From the NCBI GenBank assembly GCA_963565915.1, contig OY751485.1, positions 4,154,001 through 4,218,000 of the forward strand: a stretch of DNA of 64,000 nucleotides, in the 5' to 3' direction. Both the position numbers and the translations under genes were made by a program. The stretch is from Entoloma clypeatum (Eukaryota; Basidiomycota; Agaricomycetes; Agaricales; Entolomataceae). Each line of letters starts with the position of its first letter. The stretch's first letter is position 1. The notes under the pieces were generated by a model. The model was not told the DNA's origin. It did not search any database and saw only the letters and a program-made list of their open reading frames with translations. Of the stretch, positions 44,356 through 56,000 are shown in pieces.

Positions 44356-45767
44356 TCAATCCGATTTCTTCGCTTTCACAGTCCCTTCGTCCTCCAAGCC
44401 GTCACACCAATTCCACGCCTCATAGAGCTCTCCTTTGAGGCTTGCCGTTATCACAAACGACAGGATGCAAGCTGGGCTAGCGATCGGAATCAGAATTTCC
44501 GGATCGCAGAGACATTCAACAAAGTGGGACACACTTCAGGTAAAGCAACGCGGGTTGGGCGCTGCCGAAGAAGTTCAAGACAAAGAAACTCAAACCAAGA
44601 CCGAGGATATACGCGATCAATGCAGCATGAAAGTATGGCTTCCTAAATACGGATTTGGCCTGCATCGAACGATAGTAGTCATAGCGGAGCGCAAGAGCAA
44701 TGAATGTTCCCGGGACCACAACATCACCTAATCCAAGGATCGTGTATCCTCGAGCATCTGACAGCACCAGAGATCTAGGCCAAAGTAGTTTGATTGGGAC
44801 ATCGAGCGTCGTTGCGACTTTGACCATCTGTGTAGGGCCAAGCATACGTTTCGAATAGTCGGTATGCTCTAGCAGCCAAAATTCAGTCACTCACGACTTC
44901 AGTTCCGAATACCCACCATATGTCATAGAGGAATAATCCAGATAAAAGGATTGAACCAGTTGGGAAGGAGTCCAATTTCAGCATAGAAAGAGCATTGTAG
45001 CCAAAGGAGAGTGACAGGATATTCGTGATCAAGACGGGTTTGTGTTTCGCGGCGGACAACGAATAAATAGCCGAAGGTATGACGGCCAAAGGGAAGAGAA
45101 GAACCGAGGGTGTTCTCCACGAGAAATGCAAGAGCGCTATAGGTACGTTATATATGCGTTCTGTATCTCATAATCGTGAATACCGCACATTTCGAGCCCT
45201 TCTTGATCGACACACTGGTTTTATCAAAGGTTCTCCAGTTCTTACGTCCAACGATGAATTGCGTGAAGGCAATCAACGACTATTCGGTAGCAATCAGTAA
45301 TTATTGAAATGTATGGGGTCCGTGGACACACCTTCCACACGCTCGCAATTCCTGCAACAGCGAAGTACCACCCAAGAAACCAGTTGATCCACTCTTGCCC
45401 GTAGTATTGAACGATGGTATACAATCCAAAGAGAGCGACAGACCCAAGCTAAGAGATTTTCAATAACCAAGCCTTTCTTTCTACTGTGCCACTCACGATG
45501 GGGAAAAGCCACGCGTCTTCTGCAGAAAGATGCTCAATCACGACCTCTTCACCATCTCCCTCGTCAGCACCATCCGGGTCCCCTTGGTAGGGCTCGCCAG
45601 TCCGTACTATGACCTTCTGACTCGTTAGAGTAACGAACGCTCTTCAAAAAAATGGGAGCACTTACAGGTAAAGACCCAAAAGCCCCGATATATACCGATG
45701 CAGCTGCGAGTGTGAGTAGCCCGGCATATGATGACAAGAGACCCCGATCTAAACCACTCAGATTCAT
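44356..45767 (-). CDS. Signal peptide peptidase (presenilin-type aspartyl protease)
   Basis: Intramembrane protease of the ER that cuts signal-peptide remnants and other type II segments. Seven minus-strand exons, 342 residues: 45666-45767, 45497-45616, 45332-45448, 45246-45279, 44895-45136, 44535-44827, 44356-44476. Multiple membrane helices are obvious. Catalytic motifs are YD (Asp196 in LYDIWWVFGTEV) and GLGD (Asp240 in GYTILGLGDVVVPG), with the PAL motif as QPALLYLNPA. The protein ends KAKKSD, placing lysines at -3 and -4, a dilysine ER-retrieval signal that fits the location. The start at 45767 (MNLSGLDRG) is the first ATG in frame. All active-site residues are present. Confidence 0.93.
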
Positions 45768-46001
45768 GGAGGAGATGGACAAATGCCACGTGTGCAGAAT
45801 TCAGGGTCTTTCTATAAGTAGTTAGCGAAAGAGGAGTCGCCGCCTCCTCTCCCCACTCAAGTATTATAACTAGCATTGGCTACTCTGGAACTGCATTGGA
45901 GACTGGAATTGATTATCAGGTAAGTATTCTGTGCACTGTATTTGTTCAGTTAAATTCTGTGAATGATCTCGATCCATGATGAATGTCAGATGTGAGAGCT
46001 T

Positions 46002-48395
46002 TCAATATCCTGCAGCTATCCCATTCTTCCGAGAATCACTTGCAGCTAGAGGAAACATGTCAGGGAAAAACCCAAATGATGACACTTTTCATACCGAAAA
46101 TCTTCCCTCCATCTCTCGCAACTGCCTGGATGACAGACTCAACACGTTCAGTGCTGAAGACTGCGAATGAGAATCAAAAATCAGTCATGGCCCATAATGC
46201 TTGATAACTCGCGGATAATTTACCAGTGACGTTGTGACCGATCTCCTGCAACTGCTTGATAACTGCAGGAGGGTATATGTCTTCGATTTCCAATTGCAGT
46301 GGATATAACTGATCATGAACTCGCCCAAACTCGATGGCCGCGCTAACATCCATCCCCAATTCTAGATTGAGTACTACCTGGAAAATCGAACCAAAAATGC
46401 GAGAACCACCAGAGCCACCGATGGCAGTGAACAAGGAACCGTCAGGGTTTTCAATGATGGTAGGGGCCATGGATGATAGCGGCCGTTTGCCAGGTTCTGG
46501 ATAATTATCTGAAGTGAAGATACTCATGAGCGATTTAAGCGACACAGATATAATGGGATGAAGCACAAGGTGAGGGCCATAAGCCAAACGCATTAGCTAC
46601 GCCTGGGGTGGAAAAGTCGTCCATCTCATCATTCAGTATGATGCCCGTCTCGGGGTCGAGAACTCGCGAACCAAAACCAAGGTTGACAGTCGACGTCAAG
46701 GCAACTGCCATGCCATCCTTATCTACAACGGAGATATGGCTCTAGAAAGGGAATCATCATCTCGAAAGTCTCAACAGGATATGTCACTCACAGTGCCATG
46801 ATCCGTCACGATGTCGTATTCTGGACGGTAATACTCCGGTGGGTGAGTCCGGCCCTGTCAGGAGAACGTCAGAGGAGGCCAAATCGTCAAAGGGCCGAAC
46901 GTGCATCGGTGATGTTGGGGGCAATCAAATCAGCGAACTCGACAGTGGGGATGGCATTGATTTGTGTTGTATCGTTGATATATCTGGGATCGCAAATCTT
47001 TGTCCTGGGTTCGGCTAGCATGAACAAGCCCGTATGCTCGTTTATCGTGGCCAACTCACCGCGCCGCAAATCCGAATTTCATAATTTCAACCATCCTATG
47101 AACAGTCAATGCATCAAATCTAGTGATGTTATATCTCCCGAAGAGATTGAACATATGTAAAAGAACTGGAAGTGATCAACGAGAATGTTGGTATGCGATT
47201 GGCATCGTAAAATGATTTTGACTGACCAGGACCAGAAGTCGGGGCATGGGTTGTATAGACTTTCTTCCCTCGGTAGCGGCCTTCCAGCGCACGGTCTACC
47301 TTAACGATATAATTCTCGAGATCTCCATTGGAAAGGATACCGCCGTTGGCGCGTACTTTACGCACCAAAGAGTCGGCAATCGGGCCCTGGGAAAACCCCC
47401 ATAAGAAGAGCATAGCCAATTCGAAACGTCAGTACCTTATAGAAGGCTGTTGGGCCCGCGGTAGCGATGGTTGCAAGCGTTCGCGCCAAGTTTGTCCGTT
47501 GAATAAAATCACCTTCGCGTAATAAAACGCCGTTGGGTGCGAAAATGGCACTCCAATCGGAATTATCCAATAGTAAGTCGGCATACCGCTGCATATGAAA
47601 CAGAAGAATGATGTTAAGAGCATTCGGGTGGGTAGCTGATGTTGGGCGCACCATTATTCTCTTACTCAACTCTGTGTCGACCTCCCACCCTTTTGCCAGT
47701 TGGACATTCGGCCTAAAGAGCCTCTCCCAAGGTAGCTTGCCCCATCTACGATGGGCTTCCTCGAGTCCCCGTATTTCTCCTGGCACAGCGATAGACAAGC
47801 CACCCTGCTTAGCGAGCACGGGATTGTGGATGAACATCGATGAATTTGCGAGAGCGGGAGCAGTTTCACGAAAGTCTAATGTATAAACTCTTGACCGAAC
47901 TTCTATATCTGAAGCGGGGATTCGAACGGTCATGAAGCCTCCACCGCCAATACCAGACCTGGAAACGTCATATTCAAGGGGATAAAAGCACCCTCCATCC
48001 AGAGAACCTTACGAGAACATGTGGACAACGCCAATACATAAAGTGGCAGCGATTGCAGCATCGATTGCATTTCCACCTTCTTTGAGAATCGCTACGCCGA
48101 TATCCGAGCAGCGCTTATTCTCAGCGGCGACAGCTCCATGAGTGGCTTCGATGAGGAAGGCAGGATTTCGGTGTAAATTGTACCGCGAATCCAAGATATA
48201 GGGATAATTTCGCCGACAGACATGGAGTAGGACCAGCCATGGAACGAAAGTGGCGAGCCCCAGGAGAAAGTGCTTCCACCGCAAAAGGCGGGGTCTTCCG
48301 GGATGTCCATTTTTGAGGTCATCATTGTAAAACGGAAGCTCGAGTTCCTCGCGGTGAAGTTTTGACGCACCGATGTGAGATGTTTCAAGACCCAT
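46002..48395 (-). CDS. Gamma-glutamyltransferase (glutathione hydrolase)
   Basis: Breaks down glutathione and its conjugates by transferring or hydrolysing the gamma-glutamyl group, usually at the vacuole membrane in yeast. Eleven minus-strand exons, 613 residues: 48013-48395, 47652-47958, 47436-47588, 47227-47386, 47060-47165, 46905-47004, 46792-46854, 46567-46741, 46224-46508, 46095-46160, 46002-46045. A short cytosolic N terminus and one helix ([17 protein letters not shown]) make it a type II membrane protein. Family blocks are [41 protein letters not shown], and [16 protein letters not shown]. The autoprocessing threonine is Thr424 in HGTSHISVVD and falls exactly at an exon border. [20 protein letters not shown] and [11 protein letters not shown] follow. 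The sixth intron (46855-46904) is GC-AG. Confidence 0.94.
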
Positions 48396-48522
48396 CTATA
48401 TCCGCCACAGCAACGAGGGAGGTCGGGTACAAGGTCTTGAGGCAGACCTGAAGTTGATGGCCAACATGATATACTTGCTACTTATGACGAATTAATTAAG
48501 CATGTGACCAGCTAGCATTCTT

Positions 48523-50312
48523 ATGTTTCGATACGATAGCAGTACGGGAGGAAGTTCAAGTAAGTACCTACTATATACCAGACCTCCATATTTTTCCATC
48601 CCACCATCTAGACCATGATAAATTCGCAAAGACCCGGAAGAGGCTCGGGCTCAATGCTCGAGTTGATCGTATGGTTGAATCGCTCGGGGCCGTCCGCCAG
48701 TCTTCTTGGACCAACAGAGGCAACCGGACGCGCAGCACATCTTCGTCCATCGGCACTTCTGACCCCTCTCGATCACCTCTGGACGCATATAGTCATCTAC
48801 AAGAAGGAAGACTTGGCCAACACTTCACCCTCATAAGAGGCGCTCCCATCACCCATGCTGATGCTCCCTCGATGTACCCATATGTGCCATGCGGCAGTAG
48901 CAATCTGGTTAGGGTGTCCATGTTCAAATATTAATGGTCATCATTGATCTTGTTGCAATTTCATAGAATCTTTCCCCAAGTCAAGTCTCAAACCATTTAC
49001 CTGATTGGCTTTGCGAGACTTTCTCGACATTAGAACATACAAATCCGCTACGATTGCTGTTGCCGCAAAGTTCTCTCGAGAGGAGTGATTCTCGGCCGTT
49101 GGCCCCTCCTGGACTTCTGACCGACCTCAACGGCGTAGAAACAGCATCCATTTCAGCTCTTTCCGGCCTCAGAGAGGAAGGCCCGTACCCAGAGGAAGAC
49201 CCGCGCCCAGATGGTCAATCTATATCCTGGCAGGCGATGCGGACGCTGCCCCATTACTCACAACCCCTGCATGTCGTCCCTGAGAGCGTTTCTGTTGCTA
49301 GCCTGGCAAATATGCACTGCGCGATCCCGTTCCCGACACCTGCTTCAGGACCTCTCGTTAATGCTCAGCCTACACCCTCAGATGGCTCAATCTCAGATAC
49401 TGCTCAGATCCATCTTCCTCATCCCATATCCGTTTCAGAGATGAACCAGTTGGATTTCATCCCTTTCTTGACTCCGGGGCCTGGATCAACATTATCCGCA
49501 GCGTCAGATCTCACCCCCTCCAAGAGATTTGATCCCGACAAGTTGCTCAGCCTTCCAGCGTGCTCACCGCCCCCACCGGACGACACCAATTTCTTGATAT
49601 CTCCTTCGCCGCCTGACCGACATACTGACTCGCGCTTACCATTCTACTCTACTGCTCACAGTTACTCATCGGACGACGTGCTTGACTCTCATGAAAATCT
49701 CACTGACGACTCTGGCTCTGACCCTTATCTTGATCCTTCTCTTTCTCATGTTTACCACCTGCAGAATCTCTACGCAACGCCCGAACCCGGATTTCGTGCT
49801 GCTCGGCCGATATATTTTGATTCACCCACAGAAGATCCATCCGACTTCGATCCTCTGCAACCAGGATACGAAATAGACTACGACTCCTTGGATTTCCGTT
49901 GGGAGCCGTACTTTAGGAAAAATGCCAAGGACGAACGACAACAGATGTCCGGCCCCCCCAAGATTGTCGCCCCCGATCTGGGTTCTCGGGCGCGGTCGCT
50001 GAACACACTTCCGGCGCCGGAACGCACCCCATCCCCTTGCCCGTTTAGGTTTTCTGTGGACCAATTGGGTGATCAAGTCACCCCCGACAATATTTCCAGC
50101 CCCATTGCTGACCAGGTCAAGTCCCCACAAGCGTATTCTGCTACCGCTTTTGCTCCTGCTCCCGGAATATATCTGTCCCCTCTTCGAAGGGATGAGACTT
50201 CCTCTTTCCTGGCCGCCCTCTCCCCGGTACGTTATGAAAAGCGCTGAAGATAGATTGATACAAACCTCAAATGTTCCGCAATCAGAAGGGAAAGCGAACA
50301 CTCTCTCCTTGA
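48523..50312 (+). CDS. Uncharacterised, largely disordered protein
   Basis: I do not recognise this gene. Exons 48523-48559, 48612-48907 and 48967-50226 join in phase (MFRYDSSTGGSSNHDKFAKT at the start; SNLNLSPSQVSNHLPDWLCE across the second junction). The last junction is less certain: a GTACGT donor at 50227 and acceptor at 50285 give a short KGKRTLSP end at 50312 (539 residues), while reading through gives a stop at 50247. The N-terminal basic stretch (KTRKRLGLNARVDRMVESLG) may form a helix. The rest is rich in Ser, Pro, Asp and Thr with a tract of acidic and tyrosine-containing repeats such as DPYLDPSLSHVY and YEIDYDSLDFRWEPY. It starts 127 bp divergent from the gamma-glutamyltransferase gene. 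Confidence 0.7.
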
Positions 50313-50891
50313 GAATTTGGACGCGGTGAATGCGGGATTTCCAAGAAAACGAGCCGGAAAGGCCTCTTGAGGCTTCCCAACTCTCAAACAACACTATTGA
50401 CTCGTTGAGGGTTGTTGATGATTAAACACATTTGGTATTTCTCTAAGCCAGTCATTTACAAGGACTGAGTATAAATAGATAGCCTGGCATGGCAACAATG
50501 TTACCAAAAGAAATCGATTTCATCGCGATTCCTACAGATTCAGCTATTAGAACTATTTCGGGCTACTAGTCCCTACTAGTTCGAAATAGTTCAATAATCA
50601 CAAGCTGAATAATCTAGGTCAAAACGTCACTAGGGAGTTGCTAGGGAGTGATGAGATGATGCCATTCGTCGGCGGTGCATCGCCAAGAGATGATTAGTTC
50701 TAACATATCTAATAGTTTCGGCATACAATAGCTATAGTTCATCATTGGTAGAACTACAACTTTACTGGGATCCATGAATTATAAGATGAGAAGATTATTG
50801 TTGGCAACTCTTCGGGCTAGTAAGACTTGTTGTCTAGTGACGAGTCAAATAGCCCAATAGGATTTTGTGGAAGTGCTGATGTCTCTTTCGA
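50313..50891. other. AT-rich spacer with inverted repeat
   Basis: Convergent spacer with several short palindromes (ACTAGT, CTAGGGAGT direct copies) and one clear inverted repeat listed separately. No coding frame. Confidence 0.5.
50550..50592. repeat. Inverted repeat, 11-bp perfect arms
   Basis: GAACTATTTCG at 50550-50560 is the exact reverse complement of 50582-50592. The 21-nt loop itself holds two ACTAGT palindromes that extend the pairing imperfectly. Confidence 0.85.
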
Positions 50892-51715
50892 TTACCATCC
50901 GACTTCTCCGTTTTCATAAGGATGTATCGTCAAACCTGACCGACCTTTCTCCTTTCGAAGGATGTGACGTTCTAGCGTGTAGACATCGTAAGACTGGGCG
51001 GCGAGGCGCATTGCCTTGATATGATGGGGTTGAGAATTCGCTGCGACTGCGTGTTTACGGCTCTGCCATATGCAAGTCGCGAGGTTCAGGCCAGTGGATT
51101 GGTCTGGTATCCCATACCAGTAAAGGATCAACTGGAAGTTCTTCAGCACACTGACGTATGAGGAGGGAAAAATCGAGAAACCAACACCGCCATTGCTGAC
51201 AGCTTCTTCATGGGCAAGCCGGTCGGCGGTATACAGAGCTGTAATTTAAGGAATCAGACGGCTATAATGATACAATGACGAAACAACGACCAACCTCCAC
51301 CATCGCTTCCCGCTCTTCGCTTGCTGCGAAATACGACGCAATACCATTCTCGCTCTTCTTCCAGGGGAAGACTCAACCACGACCAATTGAAAGCTTCTCC
51401 ATAGGGGACCGAGGCGTAATTCGCCTCAAGAGGTTTGAAGTGGTGCAGCGCTTTATGCAGGGACAACGATACAGGATCTATGTCAGGAAGGCGAGTTTTG
51501 GTGACGAGGGGTGGATGCTCGAAAAGCGACGTTGGTTCAGACAGGACGTGGCTGGGCAAGGAAGACAGTAGAGGCGGAAGATATAAGACAGGTACTTGTG
51601 GATCAACCAGGCTGTCAGAATCGAATATGGGGAGATCATGCGGGTTTCGCTCAGCAGAAGGCGCTTGAAGATGCTGCTGTAAGGCATGGGGAGTATAACT
51701 ATAAGTGAGGCTCAT
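50892..51715 (-). CDS. Uncharacterised soluble protein
   Basis: Two minus-strand exons, 51295-51715 and 50892-51238, give 255 residues. I do not recognise the family. The protein looks folded: residues 1-60 MSLTYSYTPHALQQHLQAPS and on, a Leu/Pro stretch VPVLYLPPLLSSLPSHVLSE, AFNWSWLSLPLEEEREWYCV, and a helical C-terminal half (ALYTADRLAHEEAVSNGGVG, FQLILYWYGIPDQSTGLNLA, AMRLAAQSYDVYTLERHILR). The frame upstream of the ATG stays open for a few codons, and a separate 142-codon minus-strand frame at 51727-52155 could be an upstream exon joined by an intron. I could not find a phase-consistent junction that I trusted, so I start at 51715. Confidence 0.72.
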
Positions 51716-52404
51716 GCTGTACGCTGTCAGGGTTGGGCCCAAGAGAAAATTGTGACGGGGATAGCTCTGAAAACAGCTGCGAAATCCAATTTATATGGGT
51801 TGAACCAGGCTTCCCGGATACGTGGACTGCTTGTTTGTACGAAGGCGGAACATGGCCAATTATTGCGCCATTTCGCGCTTTCGATTCCCTCGGTCCTCAG
51901 GAGCTGCTGCAGATGGGATACCTCAGGGCCAGTCGCCATAGTCTCCATAATATCACACTCGTCAGCATGGATTGGAAAGAAAACGACGGAATGACGCACA
52001 AATTCAGAACCGTGATGAGGTGTGGTATATGGTACACATCTGAAAAATCCTGCGACCAAGAATGCATCTAGACGGGCCATGAAATGGAAATGCTTCCCTA
52101 GGTCGTTGTCTCTGATGGAATGGACGATTCGACTCGAAGTTGAGTATCTGGACATAAGTAGTAGGTCCCCGGCCCCGAACGAGGTTATGTAAGTACGATA
52201 TGCTCAAGGCTGAGCGCTGAGCGCTGAGGGTTGGGAGAGGAAAGTCACTCAGTGAATAAGATCAACTAATACTTGTAGATAGGAAAACGAGACGCGCACA
52301 ATAGTAGATACTGTACTTGCTATACACATAAGGTACTGCCCGGGTTTGGCCGCGATGAGAGTGACAAACAATTCAACAACCTTCAAGGCAAGTCATTGTC
52401 AACG
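51716..52404. other. Spacer with possible upstream exon
   Basis: Contains the open minus-strand frame 51727-52155 (starts MSRYSTSSRIVHSIRDNDLG) and overlapping plus-strand frames. None is recognisable. A short direct repeat of GCTGAGCGCTGAGCG type is at 52207-52230. Confidence 0.4.
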
Positions 52405-53088
52405 ATGGCCACGAAGAAAGCGGCGGAATCGACTCTTTATCATCTCAGTCCCCAGGGTTTTTGGAAGAAGTTCCGTAAGTGATTTATCAATTTCGACGAG
52501 AACGATGCTCAGCTTTGACACTAGGTGACGCCGTCGTCATCAATCCCGAGATTTCCTCCGGTCTTCCGATTGCAAGCCTCCATAGGCGCCCTCCGCCTGC
52601 ATCAAGGCCAGAGAAATACAATACACCGGCGACCAAGGGTAAAATCAACCTTTCTTATTTCCTGCTGTGCTAACCTCCCACCGCCGTTCCTAGCTTCCGA
52701 TCCCGCAGAAAACCCCTACTGGAAACGAGATGTTCGTCGAGTATATCCACAACTCTCAGTAATTACTCAGTCAGAGCTATCGAGTCTCTTGCTAGAGCAC
52801 TCTGCGACCCCGTCGTATGTCAATGTTTCTTGTGGTCATGTTGCCGTTTCTCAATAAACACATAGTCTCGCCGCTCCAGAAGAAGGCAAATCCGACGTCC
52901 CGGCGGCCTCCAAAACCCCTCTAGATCTAACCGAAGCCATTGCGTCCATAACTTCGTCCCAGAAAGTCTATACGGAATCCAAATTACCCCCAGCACTCCC
53001 TACCCCTTACAAACGTTGGCACCCGGCGCGGGCACCAGATGCTCCTCATGATCCCCATGCATATTTCCCAATGGAACTATACCGATAG
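52405..53088 (+). CDS. Complex I 21 kDa-type accessory subunit
   Basis: Accessory subunit of mitochondrial NADH:ubiquinone oxidoreductase, of the NUZM / Neurospora 21.3 kDa type. Four exons, 175 residues: 52405-52474, 52525-52638, 52694-52814, 52866-53088. The conserved blocks are STLYHLSPQGFWKKFRDAVV, INPEISSGLPIASLHRRPPP, NPYWKRDVRRVYPQLSVITQ and SELSSLLLEHSA. As remembered, the Neurospora protein shows the same order (a FW...VDPNRS-G-PL, NPYWKRD-RR-YP-LSVV run). There is no membrane segment, as expected for a peripheral-arm subunit. The C-terminal half (DLTEAIASITS, PTPYKRWHP) is less conserved. No classic presequence is visible. Confidence 0.75.
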
Positions 53089-56000
53089 AACAGGGCTAAT
53101 GTTTTTTTATCACAACTTTAAACTATTACATAGTTTCGTTGGGCTACAGCGTCCGAGACCTGAGACCACTGCCTCAGATCAGACGCAGAGTGATTTCCAT
53201 GAATCATTTTAAACTGACAAGAATTCCCGAGGACAGACTCTGCTCATCCAACATAAGAAAGACGAACGATCACGTAGTCACAACTAGATGTGCCTTCAAT
53301 TTCCTCTCCATCCACGGCAAGCCAGTTGTGTTTGCTAGATTGGAAATGCACTAAATGTAAGGGACTGGTGCTGCCCAGTTTTTGATGTGGCTCCATGTGA
53401 ATCATCATGAAAGCTCCAGCGGCCTTTGGAGCCTTCAAACGAAACCCCCCACAGTGTGATCGTAACACTCTTTCGATGCGGGTACAACGAGTTAAATGAT
53501 GCTAACTTACAGTATGTAAAATGCCTCAGGACGTTCATACTCCGCGGCGAGCCTTTGTCTGCAGGACGTGCGTCCTGGGTATATGCGCACCTGACAATGT
53601 AACCTTGACCAATGACTTTGGAAATGCATAGCATCAGCCAATATTATTTTTATTGTTCTCAATGTCACGTCAAAGTACCTCATCTATCGAATATGTTAGG
53701 GGACTGCACCAGTGCTCAGTCTTGTAAGTTAAGCGGCAGCGGGTGGAGCCTTCCAGCTCTCTGAACTTCGCTGATCTGTGCGGAGGAGCTAAACGAGAAG
53801 GCTCCACCGAAAGGGTGTTTGGATTTGCAGAACAGCTCTAATGTCCGATTTTGCTCCTTGACCGGGAGTAACAATCGAGGCCGTGTTAGTGGCCACAGGA
53901 ACGGCCGATGCGAGAGCTCGAGCCGGCGCTGTTGATAAAGTTATGGCACAAGCCCCTTCTTATCCGTGTTTGCGGGCTGTAGAGACTCTCTTGTCCATAC
54001 TTACTTACAGGGAGTAGAGCGCCAATGGCGGGCTATAGCGGGATGGGATTAGCAACCAGATATAGTTGTCATGTGAGGGATCCGCGCATCCAAAATTGGC
54101 TGATGTGAACCGGCGACATTGCTTGCTTCAGCCTCCTCAACATACGCAGTCTTGAGATTACTTCTCTCGCGTTTCCTGTGAGTGAGACCGCGTCAGGCGT
54201 CGTGTAAAAAATGTTCAACTTCGCTTACACATTGGTTTCGAGAGGGCTCCAACCGCAGTCGAGTTCCAAGCCCTTTCCAAGACTGATGCTCAAACACTCG
54301 AGGAAGATGACAACCGGAAGGCCTATACATTGCGAACTTACAATGACAAAATACGTATCAAGACAGTCGTAGAAGATGTTGAGATGGGCATTGCCAATCC
54401 TTCGAATGTATAGACGACCTTGACGCTGTGAAAGAGGGACGTACAGTGATCGATTGCGAATACAGCTGGCAGCTACACGAATCCATAGCAGGCCCTTTGT
54501 GAGTTCTTGCATGATTCTGGTGCGAACGAGATATGGCGATTATTAGAATTAAGTGGGCAATTGCTTACATGCGTTTTGACAGGTATGTATATGCATCATT
54601 CCACCAAGTCGGCAATGAGGGCGGGAGATCTCGTGGGCCTCTCGTCCTCTAGAAACTGTTGGGTATGATTAACACATGCGGTCAAAGAACCAACATTTCT
54701 GCATTGATTCTGCCCAGTGATGCACAGGGATTGAGCATCACGTACACCCCTCCGATGAGACTACCCCACCTCGGCATGGTGCAACAATATGCCGTGTATA
54801 CCGCTTCTTAGGCCCTCGGTAAAGATGTTTATTCCCAGTTCTGCTGCTCAGAAATGGATGTCAGTAAGTACATCCAGCCCTCATACGAAAAAAAAGGTCA
54901 GAAAGACTCATCCACGGCACGAGGCCACAGTGGCTATCGCGCGAGAGTCCCGTCCATCCAGGGATGATACCAGACCGGAACCATGGTCGAGTGTCATCCA
55001 TTCCCATGGTACGTACTCTTGCGGCACCCCATGACGAGGTTCCAACGGGGAGAGTACGAAATGAGAAGGATTGCGCCCGACCAAGGCTGGGATCAGAGTG
55101 TCAAAGTGGCCCATACGGACGCTGACAACGCAGCGAAGCAAACATAGGTGATGAATTGTTGAGAGGTTCAGTGAAAAAGTCGAGACAAGCGGTCGTGGAG
55201 CAACTTCGTCGAACGGATCGCTATTCAGGATGATGATGTGGAGGAGGTGGAATTGACAGGGGCGATTTTTTTTGGCTGGCGATAGAGCGAGAATGGATGC
55301 TTTTATGCATTTCCGATGTGACTGACATGGTCACTGTTTTCCAGGTTTCAAGGATATCCCGAGTCCAGATTGAATGGTCGGACGGTCACGCGCGACTATA
55401 TTTTATCCATATCGGTCAGCCGTTTTTCGCTCGGAGTCCATCCGCCTCTTGCCCACACGAACTGGGGTACTAATTTCGGTTCGCTTGCCAGGAGATTGGT
55501 CCCTCTTCTCCTGGCTTAAAGACCTCCTGACATCCCAAGGAGATATCTCCAACCCCAACTTGTGAGTTCAGAGTCCCGCGACGCTTCTGTCGACTGTCTC
55601 TGACTTGGCACATCTGTTTTTTTTTGTGCCCCCATCTTGACCCCCTCAATGGCACACCGGTTTACTCCGCTACTCATGCTGTGATGCCAATTTCGTAAGT
55701 ACAGGGATCAGTTCTCTCGATGGATTCAATTTTCTGGAAAATTTCTCTCAGTCACCAGAAGCCTCGCTAATATTTGGTTCTTGCCTTACGCTATCAAACA
55801 TGAAGACGGCAGGTTGAAATTCCAGCCGAAGACGCCAACTCCAACACCTGTTGACTACTACCAGCCCTGCGCACGTGTTAGGCAGACTCATGGAAAGTAA
55901 TACCCAACGAAGTCAGCATCTCTTCATATCATATTCTCTGTGTTCTATGCGATCCACGCAAGCCCCTAGGACATGACTCATATTTCCCTTCCAAAAAAAA

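Noticed and set aside
47910..47935. A tRNA B-box-like GATTCGAAC motif
   Set aside because: It lies inside a coding exon of gamma-glutamyltransferase and no cloverleaf or A box is near.
48560..48581. A 22-nt intron in the uncharacterised gene
   Set aside because: GTAAGT to ACCAG would be too short to splice; the next acceptor gives a normal 52-nt intron and keeps the frame.
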